From NCBI GenBank assembly GCA_030452775.1, contig JAKDLQ010000160.1, positions 1 to 5,464 of the forward strand: a DNA stretch of 5,464 nt. Reading direction: 5' to 3'. This stretch comes from Micrococcales bacterium (lineage in GTDB: Bacteria > Actinomycetota > Actinomycetes > Actinomycetales > Dermatophilaceae). The notes below the pieces were generated by a model, which worked only from the letters and a program-made list of their open reading frames with translations, ran no database searches and was not told the DNA's origin. Numbering within the stretch: the first letter of the stretch is position 1; the number at the start of each line of letters is the position of its first letter. Shown piece after piece: positions 1 through 5,129 of the stretch. Made by a program: the position numbers and the translations under genes.

Positions 1-800
1 ACGTCCTGCTCATCGACGTCACGCCGCTCTCGCTCGGCATCGAGACCAAGGGTGGCCTGATGACCAAGCTCATCGACCGCAACACCGCCATCCCGACGAA
101 GCGCTCCGAGATCTTCTCGACGGCCGATGACAACCAGCCGTCTGTCCTCATCCAGGTGTTCCAGGGTGAGCGCGAGATCGCCCAGCACAACAAGTCGCTC
201 GGCACGTTCGAGCTGACCGGCATCGCGCCGGCGCCGCGGGGCATCCCGAAGATCGAGGTCACCTTCGACATCGACGCCAACGGGATCGTCAACGTCTCCG
301 CCAAGGACCAGGGCACCGGCAAGGAGCAGAAGATGACGATCACCGGCGGGTCGGCCCTGTCCAAGGACGAGATCGACCGCATGGTCAAGGACGCCGAGGC
401 GCACGCCGACGAGGACAGGAAGCGTCGCGAGGAGGCCGAGGCGAGGAACCAGGCCGAGCAGCTCGTCTACTCGACCGAGTCCTTCCTCAAGGAGTCCGGC
501 GACAAGGTTCCGGCGGACGTCAAGACCCCGGTCGAGGACTCGCTCGGCGACCTCAAGGCCGCCATCGCGGAGGGCTCCGAGGCCACCGCGGAGGACATCC
601 GTGCCAAGGTCGAGGACCTCGGCACGAAGTCGCAGGCCATGGGCCAGGCGTTGTATGCCGCTGAGCAGGCTTCCGCTGCCAGTGCGGGCGACGCCGGGGC
701 ACAGTCGGACTCGGCTGGTGCGGGGTCCGAGCAGGCGCAGTCCGATGACGAGGTGGTCGACGCCGAGGTCGTCGACGACGAGTCGGAGGATGCCAAGTGA
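1..800 (+). CDS. dnaK: Chaperone DnaK (Hsp70), C-terminal part, 5' truncated by window edge
   Basis: Cytosolic ATP-dependent Hsp70 that binds exposed hydrophobic segments of unfolded proteins; it works with DnaJ and GrpE, and in actinobacteria also acts as co-repressor with HspR. The reading frame enters at base 3 and gives 265 residues ending at TGA 798-800. The first residues hold the interdomain linker and start of the substrate-binding domain (DVTPLSLGIETKGG), followed by the beta-sandwich (NTAIPTKRSEIF, QVFQGER, GTFELTGIAPAPRG, FDIDANGIVNVSAKD) and then the helical lid from about base 350. The tail is low-complexity, Ala/Ser/Gly-rich and then acidic, ending in DDEVVDAEVVDDESEDAK, the usual actinobacterial type of DnaK C-terminus. 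The ATPase domain lies upstream, outside the window. It is the first gene of a cluster continuing into grpE with a 4-bp overlap. The ATG at base 60 is an internal methionine and not the start. Identification is secure. Confidence 0.98.
   Translation, partial: VLLIDVTPLSLGIETKGGLMTKLIDRNTAIPTKRSEIFSTADDNQPSVLIQVFQGEREIAQHNKSLGTFELTGIAPAPRGIPKIEVTFDIDANGIVNVSAKDQGTGKEQKMTITGGSALSKDEIDRMVKDAEAHADEDRKRREEAEARNQAEQLVYSTESFLKESGDKVPADVKTPVEDSLGDLKAAIAEGSEATAEDIRAKVEDLGTKSQAMGQALYAAEQASAASAGDAGAQSDSAGAGSEQAQSDDEVVDAEVVDDESEDAK
785..790 (+). promoter_or_regulatory. Ribosome binding site of grpE inside the dnaK 3' end
   Basis: GGAGGA lies six bases before the GTG at 797 and is entirely within the dnaK coding sequence. 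It supports the GTG whose last bases overlap the dnaK stop (GTGA), so grpE translation is probably coupled to dnaK. Confidence 0.75.
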
Positions 801-1528
801 CCGAACCCACGGAACGGCCCCAGGGCGAGAGGCCTGAGGTGGCCCAGCCTGACGTGGTCGAGCCTGAGGTGGTCGAGCCTGAGGTGGCCCAGCCTGAGGT
901 CATCGATGGTGAGCTGATGTGGGAGCCCGGCAGCGGTGACGCTGCCGGGCCCCCGCCCCGGCCAGAGGCTACGTCCGGCTCGCCGAAGACGGGCCACCAC
1001 GAGTACCCCGAGGGTGGTCCTGGCGCCTCCCCGGAGCCGGGGGGCGACGACGAGTACGACCACGAACCCAACCCCGGTGAGACGGTGGACCTGGCAGAGG
1101 AGGACACGATGGCGGCATCACTGCTCGCCGACCTCCAGCGACTGCAGGCGGAGTACGTCAACTACAAGAAGCGTGTCGACCGGGACCGCGAGGTGATCCG
1201 GACCAACGCCGTCAGCGGGGTCGTCGAGGCGCTGCTGCCGGTGCTCGACGACATCTACCTGGCGCGCCAGGCCGGCGATCTCCAGTCGGGGCCATTCGCG
1301 GCGATCGTCGAGAAGTTCGAGGGCATCCTTGGCAAGCTCGGCATCGAGCGGGTCGGCGAGCCGGGTGACGCGTTCGACCCCAACGTGCACGAGGCGCTCA
1401 TGCACGTCGAGGCGGAGCTCCCCGAGGGTACGACCGGACAGACCGTCGTGCAGGTCTTCCAGCCGGGTTATCGCAACGGCGACCGGCTCGTTCGCGCGGC
1501 CCGGGTCTCGGTGGCCGACCCGCCCTGA
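797..1528 (+). CDS. grpE: GrpE nucleotide exchange factor with long acidic, repeat-bearing N-terminus
   Basis: GrpE is the homodimeric exchange factor that releases ADP from DnaK. The protein is 243 residues. Residues 1 to about 95 are a disordered, acidic and proline-rich extension that includes a pentapeptide repeat (EVAQP, DVVEP, EVVEP, EVAQP, EVIDG; residues 14-38). The conserved core begins near residue 97 (VDLAEEDTM), with the long dimerisation helix holding LQRLQAEYVNYKKR (about 113-126), then LLPVLDDIYLA, and the C-terminal beta domain with FDPNVHEALMHVE (His198) and VFQPGYRNGDRLVRAARVSV. The GTG start overlaps the dnaK stop by 4 bp and has a GGAGGA six bases upstream; dnaK-grpE coupling is typical. 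Actinobacterial GrpE proteins often have such variable N-termini, so only the repeat and the hairpin encoded at 921-954 are unusual. Identification is firm. Confidence 0.96.
   Translation: MTEPTERPQGERPEVAQPDVVEPEVVEPEVAQPEVIDGELMWEPGSGDAAGPPPRPEATSGSPKTGHHEYPEGGPGASPEPGGDDEYDHEPNPGETVDLAEEDTMAASLLADLQRLQAEYVNYKKRVDRDREVIRTNAVSGVVEALLPVLDDIYLARQAGDLQSGPFAAIVEKFEGILGKLGIERVGEPGDAFDPNVHEALMHVEAELPEGTTGQTVVQVFQPGYRNGDRLVRAARVSVADPP
836..910 (+). repeat. 15-bp in-frame tandem repeat in grpE (about five units)
   Basis: Units start at 836, 851, 866, 881 and 896. Units 1 and 4 (GAGGTGGCCCAGCCT) are identical, units 2 and 3 (GASGTGGTCGAGCCT) differ at one base, and the fifth (896-910) is degenerate. 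The repeat keeps the reading frame and encodes E/D-V-(A/V)-(Q/E)-P pentapeptides in the disordered N-terminus of GrpE. Confidence 0.85.
921..954 (+). other. Strong inverted repeat (hairpin) within the grpE coding sequence
   Basis: GCCCGGCAGC (925-934) and GCTGCCGGGC (941-950) are perfect 10-bp reverse complements around a 6-base loop, GGTGAC. Beyond an A/C mismatch the stem continues with GGG (921-923) against CCC (952-954). It lies about 125 bases into grpE, in the poorly conserved linker, and has no following T tract. It could form a stable mRNA hairpin; its function is unknown. Confidence 0.7.
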
Positions 1529-1535
1529 GCGCCAC

Positions 1536-1567
1536 GCCGCTGGGCCCATGGGACCCGGCCCAGCGGC
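1536..1567 (+). terminator. Terminator-like hairpin between grpE and dnaJ (no U tract)
   Basis: GCCGCTGGGCC (1536-1546) and GGCCCAGCGGC (1557-1567) form a perfect 11-bp, nearly all-GC stem with a 10-base loop, starting 8 bases after the grpE stop. No T run follows, so this is not a classical intrinsic terminator. In a polycistronic chaperone operon it could be a partial terminator, an RNA-processing site or a 3' stabiliser that sets different dnaK-grpE and dnaJ-hspR mRNA levels. The structure is directly visible; the role is inferred. Confidence 0.55.
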
Positions 1568-1581
1568 ATACATGAGAGATT

Positions 1582-1601
1582 GACAACGAGGGACAACGAG
1601 G
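1582..1601 (+). repeat. Perfect 10-bp tandem duplication beside the dnaJ ribosome binding site
   Basis: GACAACGAGG occurs twice back to back (1582-1591 and 1592-1601). The second copy runs directly into the dnaJ Shine-Dalgarno sequence AGGAGGTG (1599-1606), so the first copy supplies an extra weak GAGG upstream. Confidence 0.8.
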
Positions 1602-1606
1602 AGGTG
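1599..1606 (+). promoter_or_regulatory. Ribosome binding site of dnaJ
   Basis: AGGAGGTG, a near-perfect anti-16S match, ends seven bases before ATG 1614 and fixes that start. Confidence 0.85.
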
Positions 1607-1613
1607 CGCCGAG

Positions 1614-2621
1614 ATGGCTAGCCAGGACTGGTTCGAGAAGGACTTCTACGCGATCCTCGGTGTGCCCCAGGACGCCGATGCAGCCACGATCAAGAAGACG
1701 TACCGCAAGCGCGCCCGGACCATGCACCCCGACCAGAACCAGGGCGACCCCAAGGCAGAGGAGCGCTTCAAGGAGATCGGCGAGGCGTATGCCATCCTCT
1801 CCGACCCCGAGCAGCGCAAGGAGTACGACGCGATCCGCGCCATGGCGCACGGTGGCGCACGCTTCACCGCGGGCGGGCCTGGCGGTGCGGGTGGTTCGGG
1901 GAGTTTCGAGGACATCTTCTCCGCGTTCGGCGGAGCCGCCGGTCCGGGCGGTGGACGGGTGCGCTTCGACACCGGCGGTGCGGGACAGCCGAGCATCGAG
2001 GACCTTCTCGGGGGGATGTTCGCGGGTGGCGCTGGAGGGTTCGGCGGCTATGGCGCGACACCAGGCCCGCGGCCGGGCACGGATGTGACGGCCGCGACCA
2101 GCATCGGCTTCCGGGACGCTGTGGAGGGCTCCACGGTGACGCTGAGCTCGCCCGAGCTCGGTCGCATCACCGCGCGGATCCCCCCGGGAGTCAAGGACGG
2201 CCAGCGGATCAAGCTGCGCGGCAAGGGTCGTCAGGGTGATCCGGGCGCTCCGGCCGGAGACCTCATCCTCACGGTGTCGGTCGACAAGCACCCGGTCTTC
2301 GGGCGCGAGGGTGACAACCTCACGGTCGACCTGCCGGTGACGTTCGCCGAGGCAGCGCTCGGGGCCACGGTGTCGGTGCCGACCCTCGAGGGCAAGCCGG
2401 TGAAGGTCAAGGTCCCCGCCGGCACCCCGAGCGGTCGGGTGCTGCGCCTCAAGGGTCGCGGGGTCAAGCGCGGCGACAAGACCGGCGACCTGCTGGCCAA
2501 GGTGCAGGTCCTCGTGCCGCAACGACTGACCGACGAGGCGCGCGAGGCGATCAAGGCCATGGCCGCCGCCGAGGACAGCACCGACCCGCGAGCCGACCTG
2601 TTCGCGCGAGCACAGAGGTAG
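1614..2621 (+). CDS. dnaJ: DnaJ-type Hsp40 co-chaperone without zinc finger (class II, CbpA-like)
   Basis: J-protein that delivers substrates to DnaK and stimulates its ATPase. It has 335 residues: a J domain at about 9-75 with the catalytic HPD motif at His38-Pro39-Asp40; a Gly/Phe-rich linker at about 79-150 (repeated GG, FGG and GGAGGFGG segments, with FEDIFSAFGG and IEDLLGGMF); then two C-terminal beta domains and a dimerisation tail (GFRDAVEGSTVTLSS, RIPPGVKDGQRIKLRGKG, DLPVTFAEAALGATVSVPTLEG, KVPAGTPSGRVLRLKGRG). The protein contains no cysteine at all, so the four CxxCxGxG repeats of class I DnaJ are absent; this accounts for a length below the roughly 380-400 residues of the Streptomyces and Mycobacterium operon DnaJ1. 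Its place after grpE and before hspR identifies it as the operon DnaJ (dnaJ1 position). A second, zinc-finger DnaJ is probably encoded elsewhere. Confidence 0.95.
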   Translation: MASQDWFEKDFYAILGVPQDADAATIKKTYRKRARTMHPDQNQGDPKAEERFKEIGEAYAILSDPEQRKEYDAIRAMAHGGARFTAGGPGGAGGSGSFEDIFSAFGGAAGPGGGRVRFDTGGAGQPSIEDLLGGMFAGGAGGFGGYGATPGPRPGTDVTAATSIGFRDAVEGSTVTLSSPELGRITARIPPGVKDGQRIKLRGKGRQGDPGAPAGDLILTVSVDKHPVFGREGDNLTVDLPVTFAEAALGATVSVPTLEGKPVKVKVPAGTPSGRVLRLKGRGVKRGDKTGDLLAKVQVLVPQRLTDEAREAIKAMAAAEDSTDPRADLFARAQR

Positions 2622-2630
2622 AGGAGGTGA
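2621..2630 (+). promoter_or_regulatory. Ribosome binding site that decides the hspR start
   Basis: GAGGAGGTGA begins at the last base of the dnaJ stop codon. It sits at proper spacing for the ATG at 2636. The GTG at 2627-2629 is part of this Shine-Dalgarno sequence and so is unlikely to be the start, although it is in frame and would add three residues. Confidence 0.8.
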
Positions 2631-2635
2631 ACGGG

Positions 2636-3106
2636 ATGACAGCGCACAGCGCACGTGGTGGTCTCGACGACGACACGCCGCTCTTCGTCATCTCTGTCGC
2701 TGCCGAGCTCGCCGGGATGCACGCGCAGACGTTGCGCCAGTACGACCGGATCGGCCTGGTGTCGCCGTCTCGTACCCGAGGCGGCGGTCGCCGTTACAGC
2801 AGTCGCGATGTCGACCTCCTGCGCGAGGTGCAGCGCCTGTCTCAGGAGGGTGTCTCCCTCGCCGGGATCCAACGCATCCTCGACCTCGAGGATCGGATCG
2901 ACGTGCTGCGCTCCCGGATCGCCGAGCTCACCGGTGAGCTCGACGCCGCCCGGACGGCGCTCGCCCAACGCACCCGCGTGTTCGCGGTCGGCGCCCGGGG
3001 CGAGGCGATCGCGGTCCGACCCGGGCAGCGGCCGCCGCGGGCGCCGGAGTCACAGGCTCTCGTCGTGTGGCGCCCGGCACGCTCCGAACGCCGGGCCGCA
3101 CGGTGA
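2636..3106 (+). CDS. hspR: HspR, MerR-family heat-shock repressor
   Basis: Autoregulatory repressor of the dnaK operon. In Streptomyces and mycobacteria HspR binds HAIR inverted repeats (CTTGAGT-N7-ACTCAAG) upstream of dnaK, with DnaK as co-repressor. The 156-residue protein has a MerR winged helix at about 17-85 (FVISVAAELAGMHAQTLRQY, DRIGLVSPSRT, GGGRRYS, DVDLLREVQRLSQEGVSLAGI), then a coiled coil at about 86-118 (LEDRIDVLRSRIAELTGEL). The C-terminal SQALVVWRP (139-147) matches the hydrophobic tail typical of HspR. It lacks the effector domain and metal-binding cysteines of metal-sensing MerR proteins. ATG 2636 was chosen because the in-frame GTG at 2627 is buried in the Shine-Dalgarno sequence. 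The gene starts 14 bases after dnaJ. No HAIR copy is visible in this window; it should lie upstream of dnaK. The tail extends nine residues (ARSERRAAR) past the ALVVWRP motif. Confidence 0.95.
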   Translation: MTAHSARGGLDDDTPLFVISVAAELAGMHAQTLRQYDRIGLVSPSRTRGGGRRYSSRDVDLLREVQRLSQEGVSLAGIQRILDLEDRIDVLRSRIAELTGELDAARTALAQRTRVFAVGARGEAIAVRPGQRPPRAPESQALVVWRPARSERRAAR

Positions 3107-3113
3107 CATCGCG

Positions 3114-4964
3114 GTGACGGACGGACCGCTCGTCCTCGGGCCCCTGCTGCGCTATGTGGGGGAGACCGAGGCCACCGTCTGGGTCGAGACGGCAGCGCAT
3201 TCTCTCGTCACGGTCGCTTGTGGTGACCGGCGCTGGCACGCGCCGACCTTCACGGTGAAGGGGCACCATTACGCCCTCGTCATCATCGAGGGGCTCGAGT
3301 CAGGCACTGTCCACGAGTACCGGGTGTTCATCGACGAGGTGGCGATCTGGCCGCCGAAGGACAGTGCCTACCCGCCTCCCGTGGTCCGCACCCTCGACGC
3401 CGGACGGGGCGCGAGGCTGCTGTTCGGCTCGTGCCGTACGACGGCGCCGCATGATGCCGACGGGAACGCCGCGCACGGAGTCGACGCCCTGCGCACCTTG
3501 GCGCTCGCGCTGGCCCGCTCGCCCGGTGACCTGCCGGACCTGGTGGCCTTCCTCGGCGACCAGGTCTATGCCGACGAGACCACGCCCGCGATGCGCGCGT
3601 TCATTGCCGAGCGGCGCAGCCTCGACGAACCGCCCGGCGAGGAGATCAAGGACTACGAGGAGTACGCCCACCTGTACCGGCTCGCGTGGAGCGACCCGGC
3701 CAACCGCTGGCTGCTCTCCACGCTGCCGAGCTGCATGATCTTCGACGACCATGACATCCGGGACGACTGGAACACCTCGTACTCGTGGCATCAGCGGATG
3801 GGACGGACCAGCTGGTGGCATGAGCGGCTCATGGGCGCGCTCTCCTCCTATTGGGTCTACCAGCACATCGGCAACCTCTCGCCCGCCGAGCTTGCCGACG
3901 ACCAGATCTACCGTCGAGTCCTCGAGCACGCGCGGCAGACTGAACACGCGCAGCAGACTGAACACGCGCGGCAGACCGAGGGCGCGCGACAGGCCGAACA
4001 CGGGCGGCAGACCGAGGGTGCGCGGCAGACCGAGGGGGAAGAGGGGGCCGACGCCGGCGATGTCACGGCGGCTGGAGCCGAAGCCGTGGGCTCACCCTTC
4101 GAACTCGACCTCACCGATGCCGTGTTCGACCTCGCGAGGCGAGCCGACCGCGATCCGGACGCCTACCGGTGGAGCTACCGGCGAGACCTCGGTGGCAGCC
4201 GGCTCGTCGTGGTCGACTCACGCGCAGCCCGCGTCCTCGCGCCCGGTCACCGCTCGATGCTCACCCGGGCCGAGACGGCCTGGCTCGATGACCAGCTCAC
4301 CGGAGATGTCGAGCACCTCCTTATCGGCACGTCCCTGCCCTTCCTGTTGCCGCCCGGCCTGCACGACTTCGAAGCCATCGATGAGGCGCTGGCCAACGGC
4401 GATCATTCCCGACCGGTCTCCGGCGCCGCGGAGAAGCTGCGCCAGGTCATCGACCTCGAGCACTGGGCGGCCTTCAACGACGGGTTCGTCGAGGTCTTCG
4501 AGCTCGTCATGCAGGTCGCCCGCGGTCGGCGCGGGAAGGCGCCGGCGACGGTCGTGTTCCTCTCCGGCGACGTGCACAACTCCTACGTCGCCGAGGTCAC
4601 CGATGCCAGGCGCCACGGCGCCACGTCGCGAATCGTGCAGGCGGTCTGCTCACCGATCCGCAACCCGATGCCACGCGGTCTCCGGGTGATGATGTCGCTC
4701 TTCGCGCGCGGCCTGGTCCGCCCGATGCGGGCCATCACCCAGCGCTCGAAGAACGTCCCCAGCCCGCCCTATCCCTGGCAGGTGACGCACGGGCCGTGGT
4801 TCGACAACTGCCTGGCCGAGCTCACCGTCGAGGGCGCCAGCCTGTCGATGGTGTGGCGCGGGGGTGAGGTGCGGGGCGAGGACGCGTACCACCCTGTCCT
4901 CACGACGATCGGCCGAGTTCGCCTGGGCCCCCTCGACGGGTCCGCCGACGCACCCGTCACCTGA
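3114..4964 (+). CDS. PhoD-like metallophosphatase, cytosolic, with repeat insertion
   Basis: Predicted metal-dependent phosphoesterase of the alkaline phosphatase D (PhoD) superfamily; the substrate is unknown. The 616 residues start with an Ig-like N-terminal segment (LVLGPLLRYVGETEATVWVET, about 5-95), then the metallophosphatase fold: LLFGSCR (about 102-108), VAFLGDQVYADE (Asp149), MIFDDHDIRDDWN (Asp211, Asp212, His213, Asp214), LVVVDSRAAR, LIGTSLPFLLP, VVFLSGDVHNSYVAEV (Asp486, His488) and AVCSPIRNP. There is no Tat or Sec signal peptide, unlike secreted PhoD, so it should act in the cytoplasm. Residues 271-306 are six EHARQT-like repeats in a loop between core elements. The start is GTG 3114, seven bases after hspR; no good Shine-Dalgarno is visible, so translation may rely on coupling to hspR. 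The reading frame is open far upstream across hspR, but homology to the family begins only at LVLGPLLRY. Co-orientation and spacing suggest co-transcription with the chaperone operon. Confidence 0.85.
   Translation: MTDGPLVLGPLLRYVGETEATVWVETAAHSLVTVACGDRRWHAPTFTVKGHHYALVIIEGLESGTVHEYRVFIDEVAIWPPKDSAYPPPVVRTLDAGRGARLLFGSCRTTAPHDADGNAAHGVDALRTLALALARSPGDLPDLVAFLGDQVYADETTPAMRAFIAERRSLDEPPGEEIKDYEEYAHLYRLAWSDPANRWLLSTLPSCMIFDDHDIRDDWNTSYSWHQRMGRTSWWHERLMGALSSYWVYQHIGNLSPAELADDQIYRRVLEHARQTEHAQQTEHARQTEGARQAEHGRQTEGARQTEGEEGADAGDVTAAGAEAVGSPFELDLTDAVFDLARRADRDPDAYRWSYRRDLGGSRLVVVDSRAARVLAPGHRSMLTRAETAWLDDQLTGDVEHLLIGTSLPFLLPPGLHDFEAIDEALANGDHSRPVSGAAEKLRQVIDLEHWAAFNDGFVEVFELVMQVARGRRGKAPATVVFLSGDVHNSYVAEVTDARRHGATSRIVQAVCSPIRNPMPRGLRVMMSLFARGLVRPMRAITQRSKNVPSPPYPWQVTHGPWFDNCLAELTVEGASLSMVWRGGEVRGEDAYHPVLTTIGRVRLGPLDGSADAPVT
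3924..4031 (+). repeat. Six in-frame 18-bp tandem repeats in the phosphatase gene
   Basis: Units start at 3924, 3942, 3960, 3978, 3996 and 4014, with a seventh degenerate trace from 4032 (GAGGGG). The consensus is GAACACGCGCGGCAGACC, encoding EHARQT, EHAQQT, EHARQT, EGARQA, EHGRQT and EGARQT. All units are exact multiples of three and keep the frame. Units differ at one to several bases, which suggests expansion followed by divergence. The low-complexity stretch EGEEGADAGDVTAAGAEA follows before the conserved fold resumes. Confidence 0.92.
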
Positions 4965-5089
4965 GAACGTGTGTGGAAGAACGCGGCGATCTCCGCACCT
5001 TGTGGTCGTGCAACCTGCGAATGCGCAGCATCGCCCCCGTGCGCCGGGCCGCGGTATAGCCAGTAGGACGCATTCCAAACACGTTCTGA
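4962..5089 (+). mobile_element. Candidate 122-bp MITE or IS remnant flanked by TGA duplications
   Basis: GAACGTGTGTGGAA (4965-4978) and TTCCAAACACGTTC (5073-5086) are inverted repeats matching at 13 of 14 positions, 94 bases apart. TGA (4962-4964) directly precedes the left end and TGA (5087-5089) directly follows the right end, as expected for a 3-bp TNA target duplication; some IS5-family elements (IS1031 group) make such duplications. The element is too short to code for a transposase, so it would be non-autonomous or a deletion remnant. The left TGA is the phosphatase stop codon; removing the element and one TGA would leave that protein unchanged. The interior holds a small TGCG-AATG-CGCA dyad (5016-5027). 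The family assignment is inferred; the symmetry is directly visible. Confidence 0.5.
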
Positions 5090-5117
5090 AGGGTGTCCAT
5101 CCGGCCCGGGCTGGACG

Positions 5118-5123
5118 TAGGTT
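5118..5123 (+). promoter_or_regulatory. Possible -10 element for a leaderless mRNA
   Basis: TAGGTT fits the actinobacterial TANNNT -10 pattern and ends six bases before ATG 5130, placing a transcription start at or very near the A of the ATG. No convincing -35 hexamer is seen and no Shine-Dalgarno sequence precedes the gene, both of which are common for leaderless genes. The hexamer is short and could be chance. Confidence 0.35.
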
Positions 5124-5129
5124 TGGTTC

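Noticed and set aside
1580..1585. TTGACA, a perfect -35 hexamer upstream of dnaJ
   Set aside because: No -10-like hexamer lies 16-19 bases downstream; that stretch is the Shine-Dalgarno region, and the hexamer overlaps the 10-bp duplication.
2627..2629. GTG 2627 as the hspR start
   Set aside because: It is part of the Shine-Dalgarno GAGGAGGTGA, leaving no ribosome site upstream; ATG 2636 is correctly spaced.
1398..2654. Long open frame of 418 codons on the minus strand opposite grpE and dnaJ
   Set aside because: It lies antisense to a clear DnaJ, is Arg/Ala/Pro-rich with no family motif, and such open frames are expected from high-GC codon bias.
2655..3113. Upstream in-frame extension of the phosphatase across hspR, giving a 769-residue fusion
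   Set aside because: The extra 153 residues are a Ser/Arg/Pro-rich shadow of hspR in another frame; family similarity begins only at the GTG at 3114.
3908..4114. Cysteine-rich small frame on the minus strand over the repeat array (CRACSVC-like repeats)
   Set aside because: It is the reverse-strand reading of the phosphatase hexapeptide repeat; the cysteines come from the repeat codons, not from a metal-binding protein.
4965..5086. The inverted repeat pair read as a transcription terminator of the phosphatase
   Set aside because: The arms are 94 bases apart and no T tract follows; a direct TGA on each side fits an inserted element better.
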